From contig CASFJQ010000001.1 in assembly GCA_949295065.1 (NCBI GenBank), forward strand, positions 62,001 through 126,000: DNA of 64,000 nt. The letters run 5' to 3'. Positions 1-8,901 of this stretch are shown in pieces. Both the position numbers and the translations under genes were made by a program. Numbering within the stretch: position 1 is the stretch's first letter; each line of letters begins with the position of its first letter. The notes below the pieces were generated by a model. It searched no databases. It was not told the DNA's origin and saw nothing but the letters and a program-made list of their open reading frames with translations. Source of the DNA: an uncultured Parabacteroides sp. (GTDB lineage Bacteria; Bacteroidota; Bacteroidia; Bacteroidales; Tannerellaceae).

Positions 1-33
1 TGGAAACTTAAATTATTAATCACCAAATATTTA

Positions 34-65
34 TTTGCATATAATTGAATAAAACGCTATTTTTG
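34..65 (+). promoter_or_regulatory. Bacteroidales sigma-ABfr promoter for the transglutaminase-like gene
   Basis: The -33 element TTTG is at 34-37 and the -7 element TATTTTTG (consensus TAnnTTTG) at 58-65, with a 20-bp spacer. Transcription would start near 72, giving a short leader before the ATG at 85. Confidence 0.7.
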
Positions 66-84
66 TATGCACTAATTAAATATT

Positions 85-2742
85 ATGAACAAAAAACATC
101 TAATTACCTTTTTGCTGTCTTTGTTTATTCTGACAAGTTGCAGCAAACCAGCACATTTTATTACAGACGAGACCTATCGGGCTGAAGTAGAAAGTGATTT
201 TCAAGCCAAACAAAAAGAATTGCCTAATGGTGATTTGTTTGCAGTGTTTAACTCCGAGATGACTCCTGAGGAAAAAGAAGCATTGACATTCCTTTATGCT
301 TATATGCCAATCGGAGATATTACTGACTACAGCGGAGAATTTTATTTGAAGAATATCCGCTCTTCTTTCCAGGCAAGAGAAGAAATGCCTTGGGGAAAAG
401 ACATTCCTGAAGATATTTTCCGTCATTTTGTGTTGCCTGTCCGTATCAACAACGAAAATCTGGACGAAAGCCGTATGGTTTTCTTCGGCGAACTGAAAGA
501 CAGAGTGAAAGATTTGTCTTTATATGATGCAGTTCTTGAAGTGAACCACTGGTGTCACGAAAAAGTAATTTACACTCCGTCCGACGCACGAACAAGCTCT
601 CCGCTTGCTTCCGTAAAAACAGCTTACGGCCGTTGTGGTGAGGAATCAACTTTCACGGTTGCAGCTTTGCGTTCGGTTGGTATTCCTGCGCGCCAGGTTT
701 ACACTCCGCGTTGGGCGCACACCGATGACAATCACGCTTGGGTTGAGGCTTGGGTTGGTGGTAAATGGTATTTCTTTGGTGCTTGCGAGCCGGAGCCTGT
801 ATTGAACATGGGCTGGTTCAATGGTCCTGCATACCGAAGCATGCTTATGCACACAAAAGTGTTCGGTAAGTATTACGGCCCGGAAGATGTGATGGAACGT
901 ACAAAAGGATACACTGAAATCAACGTAATCGACAATTATGCTCCATCAGCAAAGGCAAACGTAAAAGTAACAGATGCCAATGGTGCGGCAGTTGAAGGTG
1001 CGTTGGTGGAATTCAAGATTTACAATTATGCTGAATTCTATTCTGTTGCAAGAAAAACTACAGATTCTGAAGGCTTATGCGATATGACTGCCGGAAAAGG
1101 TGATATGCTTGTATGGGCAAGCAAGGATGGAAAATTCGGCTATGGCAAAATATCTTTCGGAAAAGATGAACAAATAACCATTGCTCTCGACAAGACTGGT
1201 GGAAATTTGGAAGCTGTTGAGCTTGACATTGTTCCTCCGGTTGACGGAACAATCCCTGCTGAAGTAACAGACGAACAGAAAGAAAAGAATGCAATCCGAT
1301 TGCATCAGGAAGATTCAATCCGCAACAAATATGTAGCTACATTCTACACAGAAGAGAAAGCTGCTTCTTTGGCTAAAGAACTTAACACTGACGAAGCCAA
1401 GACAAAAGAATACATGATTGCCAGCCGTGGAAACTGGATGGAACTGGAAAAATTCCTTCGTGAAACACCTGCTGAAAAGCGCAATCTTGCCATGGAACTT
1501 CTTGGCGTTGTTTCTGCAAAAGATTTGCGTGACACTCCGGCTTCTGTTTTTGCAGACCATCTGAACAATACTCCGGCTGTTGATTCTGAATTGTTCGTTG
1601 AATATGTATTGAATCCTCGTGTAAGCAACGAATTCCTTACTCCTTATAAAGGCTTTGCATTGAGCAATGTTGATGAAGGAACTAGAAAAGCTGTTCAGGA
1701 AAACCCTGCTCAGCTGGTTGATTGGGTAAAACAGAATATCACAATCAAGGAAGATTTGAATCCTCAGCGCATAGCTATTATGCCTATGGGCGTTTGGAAA
1801 TCACGTGTAGCTGACAAACATTCACGCGATATTTTCTTTGTAGCTGCAGCACGTAGCTGTGGTGTTCCGGCACGTATCGAACCGGTTGCGAAGAAAGTGC
1901 AGTATTATCAGAACGGATGGGTTGATGTGGATTTCGAAGCTACTGTTCAGAGCAATGCTAAGCAAGGTAAAGTTGTAGCTTCATATGCTCCTATCAAGGC
2001 TTTGCAAGACCCTAAATATTACAGCCACTTTACTATTGCCAAACTTCTTGACAACGGTAAACTTCAGACTTTGGATTTCGAAAGTGCAAACGGCGCTGAT
2101 ATGGGAGCTGGAAACACTTGGAGCGCATTGTTGAAGAATCCGTTGACACTTGATGAAGGTAATTATGTTCTTGTTACAGGAACTCGCATGGCTAACGGAA
2201 GTGTATTGTCTGAAGTCTCATTCTTCTCTGTTGAAGCAGGAAAGACAACTCAGATAAAACTTGAAATGCGTGAAAATCTTGACGAAGTGCAGGTTATCGG
2301 TAATTTCAACTCTGAAAACAAGTTCAAACCGGTTAACGGCGACAGCGAAACAAGTATCCTTGCAACAACAGGACGCGGCTATTTCGTGGTAGCAATTCTT
2401 GGCGCACGTCAGGAACCGACAAACCACGCTATGCGTGACATCGCAGCCGTAAAAGCAGAGCTTGAAGAATGGGGACGCGGACTGGTTCTTCTTTTCCCTA
2501 ACGAAAAAGGATGGAACAGCTTCGACCCGAAAGAATTCGGAGAATTGCCTAATACAATAACTTATGGTATTGATGTTGACAATAAGATTCAGAATGAAAT
2601 TGCTTCAGCTATGAAACTGGCTAACGCAAACAATCTTCCTATCTTTATTATCGCAGATACTTTCAACCGCGTTGTTTTCGTTTCTCAAGGTTATACAATT
2701 GGCTTGGGTGAGCAGATGATGAAGGTTATTCATAAGTTGTAA
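85..2742 (+). CDS. Transglutaminase-like domain lipoprotein
   Basis: This is an 885-residue predicted envelope lipoprotein with a signal peptide and lipobox LTSC (Cys19). A transglutaminase-like core lies at about residues 140-235. The candidate nucleophile is Cys184 in YGRCGEES and the His is His217 in DDNHAWVEAW. The usual Asp position reads ACEPEP, so the third catalytic residue is uncertain. A carboxypeptidase-regulatory-like beta domain follows (about 295-370). A second, degenerate copy of the core appears near residues 560-610: DIFFVAAARSCGVPAR matches STFTVAALRSVGIPAR, but Lys/His replace the Cys. The family may act as a cysteine protease or peptide crosslinker; the substrate is unknown. 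The gene is monocistronic, with its own promoter and a strong terminator. Confidence 0.8.
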   Translation: MNKKHLITFLLSLFILTSCSKPAHFITDETYRAEVESDFQAKQKELPNGDLFAVFNSEMTPEEKEALTFLYAYMPIGDITDYSGEFYLKNIRSSFQAREEMPWGKDIPEDIFRHFVLPVRINNENLDESRMVFFGELKDRVKDLSLYDAVLEVNHWCHEKVIYTPSDARTSSPLASVKTAYGRCGEESTFTVAALRSVGIPARQVYTPRWAHTDDNHAWVEAWVGGKWYFFGACEPEPVLNMGWFNGPAYRSMLMHTKVFGKYYGPEDVMERTKGYTEINVIDNYAPSAKANVKVTDANGAAVEGALVEFKIYNYAEFYSVARKTTDSEGLCDMTAGKGDMLVWASKDGKFGYGKISFGKDEQITIALDKTGGNLEAVELDIVPPVDGTIPAEVTDEQKEKNAIRLHQEDSIRNKYVATFYTEEKAASLAKELNTDEAKTKEYMIASRGNWMELEKFLRETPAEKRNLAMELLGVVSAKDLRDTPASVFADHLNNTPAVDSELFVEYVLNPRVSNEFLTPYKGFALSNVDEGTRKAVQENPAQLVDWVKQNITIKEDLNPQRIAIMPMGVWKSRVADKHSRDIFFVAAARSCGVPARIEPVAKKVQYYQNGWVDVDFEATVQSNAKQGKVVASYAPIKALQDPKYYSHFTIAKLLDNGKLQTLDFESANGADMGAGNTWSALLKNPLTLDEGNYVLVTGTRMANGSVLSEVSFFSVEAGKTTQIKLEMRENLDEVQVIGNFNSENKFKPVNGDSETSILATTGRGYFVVAILGARQEPTNHAMRDIAAVKAELEEWGRGLVLLFPNEKGWNSFDPKEFGELPNTITYGIDVDNKIQNEIASAMKLANANNLPIFIIADTFNRVVFVSQGYTIGLGEQMMKVIHKL

Positions 2743-2771
2743 TTATTCTTATATCTAACAGATATATAATC

Positions 2772-2818
2772 AAAGCAGTATATCATGATGCATATAAAAC
2801 ATCATGATATACTGCTTT
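2772..2818 (+). terminator. Strong intrinsic terminator
   Basis: A perfect 19-bp stem (2772-2790 with 2800-2818) has a 9-nt loop and ends in a T-run. It lies 30 bp after the transglutaminase-like gene. The A-rich 5' side means it could also work on the minus strand. Confidence 0.8.
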
Positions 2819-2838
2819 TTATTTTGATTACCTTTCAC

Positions 2839-2846
2839 TATCTTTG
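2839..2846 (+). promoter_or_regulatory. -7 element upstream of znuA
   Basis: TATCTTTG matches TAnnTTTG, 43 bp before the znuA start. No good TTTG lies at the -33 distance; only a T-run from the preceding terminator is there. Confidence 0.5.
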
Positions 2847-2889
2847 CCTTCCGCATAAATGAGATAATACATCTGATTAATGAATAAAT

Positions 2890-3777
2890 ATGAGAAACTT
2901 AATACTTTTAATAATTGCAGGCTTTTGCATTCTGTTTTCTTCGTGCAAAGGAAAAGATGCGCAACAGGGAAACAGCAATGTTATTTCCGTAACAATTGAC
3001 CCTCAGAGATATGTTGTGGAGAAAATAGCCGGAGATAAATTCAAGGTAAATTGCGTTGTCCCTTTCGGCCAAAGTCCGGAATCATATGACCCGACTCCAC
3101 AGGAAATGATAAATATCAGTCGCAGCAAGGCTTATTTCAGAATTGGAGAAATCGGCTTTGAGCAGGCTTGGATGAAAGCTATTTGCGAGCAGAATCCGTC
3201 AATGCCGGTTTATGATTTGTCAAAAGGAATAAATCTTGTAAAGATGGATGCACATCATCACCATCATCATGACGGAGAATGCGAGCATCATCATGGCTCT
3301 AACGACCCGCATATCTGGACTTCGGTAAAGAATATGAAAATTATTGCACTAAATGTTCTGGATGCTGTGATTGAACTTGACAAAGAAAATGAAGAATATT
3401 ACAGAAGCAATTATAAAGCATTTGCCGACGAACTTGAAAAGACTGAGGCTGAAATAGATTCTCTTTTGGTTCCGTTGAAGGGCAAAGCCTTTATTATATA
3501 TCATCCAACTCTTACATATTTGGCTGCTGATTATGGCATGACTCAATTGTGCATTGAAATAGACGGAAAAGAGCCTTCGCCTGCTCAGTTGAAAGAGTTG
3601 GTCGACACAGCTCGCAAGAACAATGTAAAGATTGTTTTCATTCAGAAAGAATTCGACCAAAAGAATGCTTCCTTGATTGCCAAGGAAACTGGCTGCAAAC
3701 TTGTGTCTATAAATCCTTTGGATTATGACTGGACAAAGGAAATGAAAGAAATTGCTAAAGCATTGGCTAATGAATAA
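2890..3777 (+). CDS. znuA: Zinc/metal ABC transporter substrate-binding lipoprotein (ZnuA-like)
   Basis: This 295-residue cluster A-I metal-binding protein would capture Zn(2+) (or Mn) in the periplasm for an ABC importer. The lipobox is FSSC (Cys19). A His-rich loop at about residues 119-135 (DAHHHHHHDGECEHHHG) is typical of ZnuA and is followed by NDPHIWTS, which carries a metal-ligand His. Other conserved parts are the YDPTPQEM segment and the C-terminal EIDGKEPSP loop. Its stop codon overlaps the ATG of the downstream ATPase gene in ATGAATAA, so the two are translationally coupled. No Zur-type operator was recognised. Confidence 0.88.
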   Translation: MRNLILLIIAGFCILFSSCKGKDAQQGNSNVISVTIDPQRYVVEKIAGDKFKVNCVVPFGQSPESYDPTPQEMINISRSKAYFRIGEIGFEQAWMKAICEQNPSMPVYDLSKGINLVKMDAHHHHHHDGECEHHHGSNDPHIWTSVKNMKIIALNVLDAVIELDKENEEYYRSNYKAFADELEKTEAEIDSLLVPLKGKAFIIYHPTLTYLAADYGMTQLCIEIDGKEPSPAQLKELVDTARKNNVKIVFIQKEFDQKNASLIAKETGCKLVSINPLDYDWTKEMKEIAKALANE

Positions 3778-4531
3778 GCTTATCAACATAGATAATATCG
3801 TTGCCGGATATGACAATAAAATTGTCCTGCACGACGTTTCGCTCGATATTTGGGAGAATGATTTCTTAGGCATAATCGGACCAAACGGAGGAGGAAAGAC
3901 AACTTTACTGAAAATCATCCTCGGTTTGCTTAAGCCTAAATCCGGTTCTGTGCGCTATTTCGACGGAGAGAAAGAAGTGTCATCTCTCAAAATAGGTTAT
4001 TTGCCTCAGATGAACAAGATAGACAAGAAATTTCCTATTTCGGTAAGGGAAGTTGTATTGTCCGGACTGATGGCAGAGAAGCCCCGCTTCCGTGATTTCA
4101 CTGCAGAGCAGAAACAGCGAGCAGAGGAAGTTATTGCCCAAATGGGACTTCAGGAGCTGGCAAAACGTGCGATAGGCGATTTGTCCGGAGGTCAGCTTCA
4201 ACGTGTCTTGCTCGGACGTTCTATGGTTTCGCGCCCGAAGGTTCTTATTCTCGACGAACCGAACTCTTATGTGGACAAACGCTTTGAATCTCATTTCTAT
4301 AATCTGCTGGAAGAGATAAGCAAAGAAAGTTCCATCATTCTGGTATCTCACGATATAGGAACAGTTCTTTCAATGGTGAAGAATATCGCCTGCGTAAACG
4401 AGACATTGCATTATCACTCAGGTGCCGACATTTCGGCTGAATGGCTTGAGAACAAATATGCTTGCCCGATTGAGCTTGTTGGCCACGGTGATTTGCCTCA
4501 TAGAGTTCTGAAAAATCATATTCATAAATAA
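3770..4531 (+). CDS. znuC: Metal ABC transporter ATP-binding protein (ZnuC-like)
   Basis: This 253-residue ABC ATPase has Walker A GPNGGGKTT (about residue 36), the Q-loop region GYLPQMNKIDKKFP (typical of the zinc/manganese family), signature LSGGQLQR, Walker B VLILDEP and H-loop VSHD. I chose ATG 3770 rather than an upstream in-frame ATG at 3752 because it gives the normal N-terminus (MNKLINIDN) and the usual overlap with znuA. The partner permease ZnuB is not the next gene, so the membrane subunit must be encoded elsewhere or be missing. Confidence 0.88.
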   Translation: MNKLINIDNIVAGYDNKIVLHDVSLDIWENDFLGIIGPNGGGKTTLLKIILGLLKPKSGSVRYFDGEKEVSSLKIGYLPQMNKIDKKFPISVREVVLSGLMAEKPRFRDFTAEQKQRAEEVIAQMGLQELAKRAIGDLSGGQLQRVLLGRSMVSRPKVLILDEPNSYVDKRFESHFYNLLEEISKESSIILVSHDIGTVLSMVKNIACVNETLHYHSGADISAEWLENKYACPIELVGHGDLPHRVLKNHIHK

Positions 4532-4542
4532 ATCTGTGCGTT

Positions 4543-4761
4543 ATGGTTCTTTCATCTGTTTTAGCTTTAATTGGACTGCCCGAGCTTGGCTTTATTATCG
4601 GAGTTGCTGTTGTGATATTCGGATGCACGGCAGTAATGCAGAATCCGTTTATAAGCACTGGGCAAAAGATATTATGGATATTAACTATTCTGGTTCTTAA
4701 CTGGATTGGTTTGCTATGGTATTATTACACATATTATATTAGGAACAACAATGAAGACTGA
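4543..4761 (+). CDS. Small two-helix membrane protein, PLDc_N-like
   Basis: This 72-residue protein has two hydrophobic segments (about residues 8-30 and 43-66) and ends in charged RNNNED. The pattern ILWILTILVLNWIGLLWYYYTY resembles the PLDc_N (phospholipase D N-terminal) membrane module found as stand-alone small proteins. It follows znuC by 11 bp and overlaps the epimerase start by 11 bp, so it sits in the same transcript. Function is unknown. Confidence 0.6.
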   Translation: MVLSSVLALIGLPELGFIIGVAVVIFGCTAVMQNPFISTGQKILWILTILVLNWIGLLWYYYTYYIRNNNED

Positions 4762-5776
4762 CGGACAGAAGAAAATACTTATAACCGGAGCAAGTGGTTT
4801 CATCGGTGGATTTCTGGTTAAAGAAGCACTGAACAGAGGATATGAAGTCTGGGCAGGAGTTCGCGCAGGGAGTAATCTTTCGAATCTCGACGATAAAAGA
4901 ATAAAATTCATCGACTTGCCTTATAAAGATGAAGGTAAGCTCAAGGAAACCATAGAAAGATTTGCTGAGTCAAACGGCAAATGGGATTATGTGATACACA
5001 ATGCCGGACTGACAAAAACAACAAACAAACAGCTCTTCTTTGAGGTAAATGCCGAAAACACCAGACGTTTCCTTTCTGCCTTATCCGGCGAGAATTGCCG
5101 TCCGGAGAAGTTTCTTCTGATGAGCAGTCTGAGTAGTTTCGGTGCCGGAGACGAGAAGAATTTCACACCGCTGCGCCTTACAGATGAACAACGGCCGGAC
5201 ACAACATACGGACAGAGCAAACTGAAAGCTGAAAACTACGTTCGCAATAATGGCAACTTTCCATACATTATTCTACGCCCAACCGGTGTTTACGGACCTG
5301 GCGAAAAAGATTATTTCATGGAAATAAAGGCTGTCAACAGCGGAGTGGATTTTGCTGTTGGTTCAATTCCTCAAAGAATTACATTCATTTATGTAAAAGA
5401 CTTGGCTCGTGTTGCCTTCCTTGCAATTGAAAAGGAAGAAATAATAAATAAGGAATATTTTGTTGCCGACGGCGACGTTCATACGGACGAATCTTTCGCC
5501 AAGCTGATTCAGGAAATATTAGGTAAGAAATTCGTCTTTCATGCACGTGTTCCTCTTCATCTTGTTCATGCTGCTTGCATAGTTTCGGAAAACATTGGTA
5601 AAGCAATGAATAAAAGCATGACTCTGAACACTGACAAATATATAATCCTTAAACAGCGAAACTGGATTTGCGACACCGAACCTTTACACAAGGACTTAGG
5701 TTTCGTTGCAGAATATCCTTTACGACGCGGATTAGAAGAAGCTATTGAATGGTATAAGGAGAAGGGGTGGATTTGA
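4751..5776 (+). CDS. NAD-dependent epimerase/dehydratase (extended SDR)
   Basis: This 341-residue Rossmann-fold sugar epimerase or reductase has the nucleotide-binding motif GASGFIGG near the N-terminus, the catalytic YGQSK (YxxxK) and the SSLSSFG segment supplying the Ser. The later segment RPTGVYGPGEKD is typical of extended SDRs. ATG 4751 (MKTDGQKKILITG) is preferred over the in-frame ATG at 4706, which lies inside the upstream small membrane gene. Substrate is unknown: a nucleotide sugar or a dihydroflavonol-type ketone are both possible. Confidence 0.82.
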   Translation: MKTDGQKKILITGASGFIGGFLVKEALNRGYEVWAGVRAGSNLSNLDDKRIKFIDLPYKDEGKLKETIERFAESNGKWDYVIHNAGLTKTTNKQLFFEVNAENTRRFLSALSGENCRPEKFLLMSSLSSFGAGDEKNFTPLRLTDEQRPDTTYGQSKLKAENYVRNNGNFPYIILRPTGVYGPGEKDYFMEIKAVNSGVDFAVGSIPQRITFIYVKDLARVAFLAIEKEEIINKEYFVADGDVHTDESFAKLIQEILGKKFVFHARVPLHLVHAACIVSENIGKAMNKSMTLNTDKYIILKQRNWICDTEPLHKDLGFVAEYPLRRGLEEAIEWYKEKGWI

Positions 5777-5813
5777 GATGGGAGTTAATAAATCAAGAAT
5801 ATATTAAACGCAA

Positions 5814-5856
5814 CAAGGCTCCAGATACAACCCCACCACTTGTATCTGAAGCCTTG
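5814..5856. terminator. Bidirectional hairpin between convergent genes
   Basis: CAAGGCTCCAGATACAA (5814-5830) pairs with TTGTATCTGAAGCCTTG (5840-5856) with one mismatch. A second hairpin, ACCATTGA/TCAATGGT (5864-5871 with 5881-5888), follows. Together they separate the epimerase gene from the convergent DUF2807 gene. The first belongs to the TTGACAAG/CAAGGCT repeat family seen throughout the window. Confidence 0.6.
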
Positions 5857-5888
5857 TTTCTCTACCATTGATGTGAAACGTCAATGGT

Positions 5889-6680
5889 TTATTCCTTTAC
5901 TTCCTGAATTGTTCCCTTACCAATGATACGCTGCTCAACAGTAACCGGACCTTTATATCTGATATTTCCTTTACCGATAAGATTAGCTTTCAGCAATTCC
6001 TTTGGATTGAGTTCCACAGTTCCGCTTCCGGCAACCTTGCAGTCAATAGTTTTTATGGCAACTCCGAATGCATGAATATCGCCACTGCTTAGAACTGTGA
6101 ATTCTCCTTTATTGGCAGTTCCGTTTTTCAATCTCATTGAACCGGAGCCGTCCATATCACAGTCCAGACGGTCCACTTTCATATTTTCAACAACAATATT
6201 CGCGCTGTTAGTAACATTCAGGTCAAACACGCCGACCTCAACAGGCTTCATAAACTGAATCAAGCTGTTATCAGCTCCTTTAATCTTAAGTTCATCACCT
6301 GTAATATTTGACTTAGTCATGAAATTTGCATTTCCTGCAGCCTTAACTTCCTTAAGCCATTTTGAATTAGCTTTGACAACAAACTTTGTAAGCTGATTGA
6401 CTTTCACCTTTTTGTTGAAGCGTATTTTAAGTTCTCTGTCTGTTGTTTCAACATCAAGATACTGATGCAAATTGTCATCCAGAGTTATTTCCAATTTAGC
6501 GCTTTCTTCGGATTGCACATAACTGAAATCCATAACACCGTCGATGTTCACTTTATTAAAATCGTCGATATTCAGAGCAACAGTCGTTGGTTTTCCATTA
6601 CCCTTCACATAATCAGCAGCCTGTCCTGCATTAAGCAAACCAAACAGGAAGGCAATTAAAAGTAGTCCTTTCGCTTTCAT
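5889..6680 (-). CDS. DUF2807 (putative auto-transporter adhesin head GIN) domain protein
   Basis: This 263-residue secreted protein has a type I signal peptide (cut near GQAA) and one DUF2807 domain over most of its length. The family is predicted to form a right-handed beta structure with short repeated strands ending in turns such as GSGSM and GKGNI. The call rests on the repeated VAGSGTVEL / LIGKGNIRYKG / IIGKGTIQEV pattern at the C-terminus. It is adjacent to and co-oriented with a second DUF2807 gene. The role is unknown, possibly at the envelope surface. Confidence 0.75.
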   Translation of the reverse strand: MKAKGLLLIAFLFGLLNAGQAADYVKGNGKPTTVALNIDDFNKVNIDGVMDFSYVQSEESAKLEITLDDNLHQYLDVETTDRELKIRFNKKVKVNQLTKFVVKANSKWLKEVKAAGNANFMTKSNITGDELKIKGADNSLIQFMKPVEVGVFDLNVTNSANIVVENMKVDRLDCDMDGSGSMRLKNGTANKGEFTVLSSGDIHAFGVAIKTIDCKVAGSGTVELNPKELLKANLIGKGNIRYKGPVTVEQRIIGKGTIQEVKE

Positions 6681-6736
6681 TTTATTGATAGTTTAGTTTA
6701 GGCTTTCTCTTAGGAAAGCAATTATATTCGTAACGG

Positions 6737-6744
6737 CAAATGTA
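6737..6744 (-). promoter_or_regulatory. -7 element for the DUF2807 gene at 5889-6680
   Basis: On the minus strand this reads TACATTTG (TAnnTTTG), 57 bp upstream of the start codon. A TTG at 6768-6770, 23 bp further up, may be the -33 element. Confidence 0.5.
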
Positions 6745-6761
6745 GTAAATTATTTTATTAA

Positions 6762-6846
6762 AGTTGACAAGGCTACAGATACAAGTTGACAAGGTTATTT
6801 CAGCTCTTATAACCTTGTCAACTCGTCAACTTGTTTTCTTGTCAAC
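6762..6846. repeat. TTGACAAG-family inverted repeat
   Basis: AAGTTGACAAGG occurs twice in this stretch and its complement CCTTGTCAACT / CTTGTCAACTT twice, so the region folds into a long imperfect hairpin. It lies between two co-directional DUF2807 genes and overlaps the -33 region of the downstream one. Confidence 0.7.
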
Positions 6847-6851
6847 TTCAA

Positions 6852-7691
6852 TCATTTCACTTTATGAACATCGCCACCGCCAGAAGTTGAACTTTCAACT
6901 TCCGGATTTCCTTTATAATAAATATCACCACCGCCGGAAGCTGACGCATTCAGTTTCTTGCTTGCATAAACCTTTATATCGCCGCCACCGCTTACTTTTG
7001 CTGTAACTTCTTCAGCGATAAGCTCATCAGCATCAAGGTCACCGCCGCCGCTTACTTTAAATTCAGCATATTTGGCTTCGCCTTTGATATCAGCATCACC
7101 GCCGCCACTTACGTTGGCTGTAACACTTCCACATGAAAGATTCTTAATATCCAAATCACCACCGCCACTTATGCTGAAATCGGCATCCTTAACTGATATT
7201 CTGTCTTCTGCTTCAAAATCACCGCCTCCGCTAACATTAACACTCAAAGATGGAGAATCGAATTTCCCTTCAATTTCAAACTCGCTTCCGCCACTGACAT
7301 TGACTTTGCTCAGTGATGTTGATGATGCATATATCTTTATCTCTGTTGGATAAACATCAACATCTTTATCGGTTGAAATACTCAGCACTCCATTTTGAAC
7401 TTTTACATTAATATATGGAATAACATTCTCGTCGGTTCTCAACTTCAAACTGGCTTCAGAACTTTGTTTGTATATCAACTTTGGAGAATTTGTGTAGTTT
7501 CCTCTCATCGAGAATAATTTGGAGAATGAGAAAGTTGATATATTTCCAAGATTCACTTCATCAAAATTACTCAAGTGAATAGTCTTAGTTGTTATTTTTC
7601 CATTTCCTTTTATACCTTTCGCCATTAACGATGTTGCAAAAGTAAAGCTGAACGCCATTGCTGCAACCAATGCTAAAATTCGTGTCTTCAT
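6852..7691 (-). CDS. DUF2807 protein with a ladder of SGGGD repeats
   Basis: This 279-residue secreted protein has a signal peptide (MKTRILALVAAMAFSFTFA...). An N-terminal DUF2807 half is followed from about residue 145 by about eight consecutive ~18-20-residue units, each containing (V/I/A/T)SGGGD or SGGSE. The last ends at the C-terminus (TSGGGDVHKVK). The regular Gly-Gly-Asp turns suggest a beta-helix or beta-roll, possibly calcium-binding. The CDS is marked by repeated ccgccgcc tracts on the plus strand. It lies upstream of the other DUF2807 gene; function is unknown. Confidence 0.75.
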   Translation of the reverse strand: MKTRILALVAAMAFSFTFATSLMAKGIKGNGKITTKTIHLSNFDEVNLGNISTFSFSKLFSMRGNYTNSPKLIYKQSSEASLKLRTDENVIPYINVKVQNGVLSISTDKDVDVYPTEIKIYASSTSLSKVNVSGGSEFEIEGKFDSPSLSVNVSGGGDFEAEDRISVKDADFSISGGGDLDIKNLSCGSVTANVSGGGDADIKGEAKYAEFKVSGGGDLDADELIAEEVTAKVSGGGDIKVYASKKLNASASGGGDIYYKGNPEVESSTSGGGDVHKVK

Positions 7692-7848
7692 ATTCTTTCT
7701 TTTTTAAGTTTAATAATCATATCAGATACAAGTTGACAAGGCTTCAAATATAAGTAACGTCAACTTGTTTTCTTGTCCTCTTTAATACTATAGACGAAGC
7801 AACAGAAAATATGTTACACGATTGATGGTTTTTTATTACAAAAAAAAA

Positions 7849-7889
7849 GAGTTGAAGGTTTGTTCCGGCAATGCGGAAACCTTCAACTC
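7849..7889 (-). terminator. Intrinsic terminator of dusB
   Basis: A 13-bp perfect stem (7849-7861 with 7877-7889) is followed on the minus strand by eight T (7841-7848). It lies 26 bp past the dusB stop. Confidence 0.85.
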
Positions 7890-7914
7890 TCCCACTCGTA
7901 AGAACGGCAAATAT

Positions 7915-8901
7915 TTATTCTACCGGAAATTTCTCCGGAATACTGTCCATTATTTCAAACAACTCGCTGACGGTTTCAGCCCTCAGCATAGCAACTCTTG
8001 TCGCTTTGAAGTCCGGAATACCTTTAAACAAAGGTGTTGCCGCAAGATGACGGCGGATATGAAGAATGCCTCGGCGCTCGTCGAGACGCTCAACACTTTG
8101 TGTCACCTGCTTTTTCAGAATATCCAGATGCCAGGCAAAAGGCTCATTAGGAAGATTCTCGCCAGTCTGAAGATAATGCTTAATCTCACGGAAAATCCAT
8201 GGTCGGCCAATAGTTGCGCGGCCTATCATCACTCCGTCAACGCCATAGTCGTCGAATCTCTGCTTGCATATCTCGGCAGAAGTCACATCTCCGTTACCAA
8301 TAATAGGAATATGCATACGAGGATTATTCTTTACGGCACCAATCAGAGTCCAGTCTGCTTCTCCGGTATACATCTGTGCTCTGGTTCGTCCGTGAATCGA
8401 CAATGCTGCGATACCGCAATCCTGAAGCTGCTCGGCAAGCTCAACAATTATTTTATTGTCGGCATCCCATCCCAAACGTGTTTTTACGGTCACGGGAATA
8501 TTTACTGCCTTTACCACCTCACGTGTGATATCAAGCATCAGCGGGATGTTGCGCAACATTCCGGCTCCGGCTCCTTTTCCGGCAACCCTTTTCACCGGAC
8601 AACCGAAATTTATGTCCAAAATATCCGGACGAGCTTCTTCGCAAATCTTTGCAGCCTCAACCATCGACTCCACGTCGCGACCGTAAATCTGTATGGCAAC
8701 AGGGCGCTCTTCTTCGCTAACTTTCAGCTTCTGCTGCGTTTTGTTCACACTTCGGATAAGAGCATCGCTCGAAACAAACTCCGTATATACCATATCAGCT
8801 CCGAACTGCTTGCACATCAGGCGGAATGCAATATCGGTCACATCCTCCATAGGAGCGAGGAAAATGGGGCGTTCACCTAGTTCTATGTTTCCTATCTTCA
8901 T
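7915..8901 (-). CDS. dusB: tRNA-dihydrouridine synthase (DusB type)
   Basis: This 328-residue FMN-dependent enzyme reduces uridine to dihydrouridine in the tRNA D-loop. It has the TIM-barrel start IFLAPMEDVTD, catalytic Cys in DINFGCPVKRV followed by GKGAGAGMLR, the FMN phosphate-binding stretch IIGNGDV and GVMIGRATIGRPWIF, and a C-terminal helical domain. Length and motifs fit the DusB/NifR3 group. The start at 8901 follows a -7 element at 8921-8928. A long open frame on the opposite strand (7822-8880) is a shadow. Confidence 0.92.
   Translation of the reverse strand: MKIGNIELGERPIFLAPMEDVTDIAFRLMCKQFGADMVYTEFVSSDALIRSVNKTQQKLKVSEEERPVAIQIYGRDVESMVEAAKICEEARPDILDINFGCPVKRVAGKGAGAGMLRNIPLMLDITREVVKAVNIPVTVKTRLGWDADNKIIVELAEQLQDCGIAALSIHGRTRAQMYTGEADWTLIGAVKNNPRMHIPIIGNGDVTSAEICKQRFDDYGVDGVMIGRATIGRPWIFREIKHYLQTGENLPNEPFAWHLDILKKQVTQSVERLDERRGILHIRRHLAATPLFKGIPDFKATRVAMLRAETVSELFEIMDSIPEKFPVE

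Noticed and set aside
7822-8880. 352-codon open frame on the plus strand opposite dusB
   Set aside because: It lies entirely antisense to a well-supported dusB, has no family motif and starts in a terminator; it is a shadow frame.
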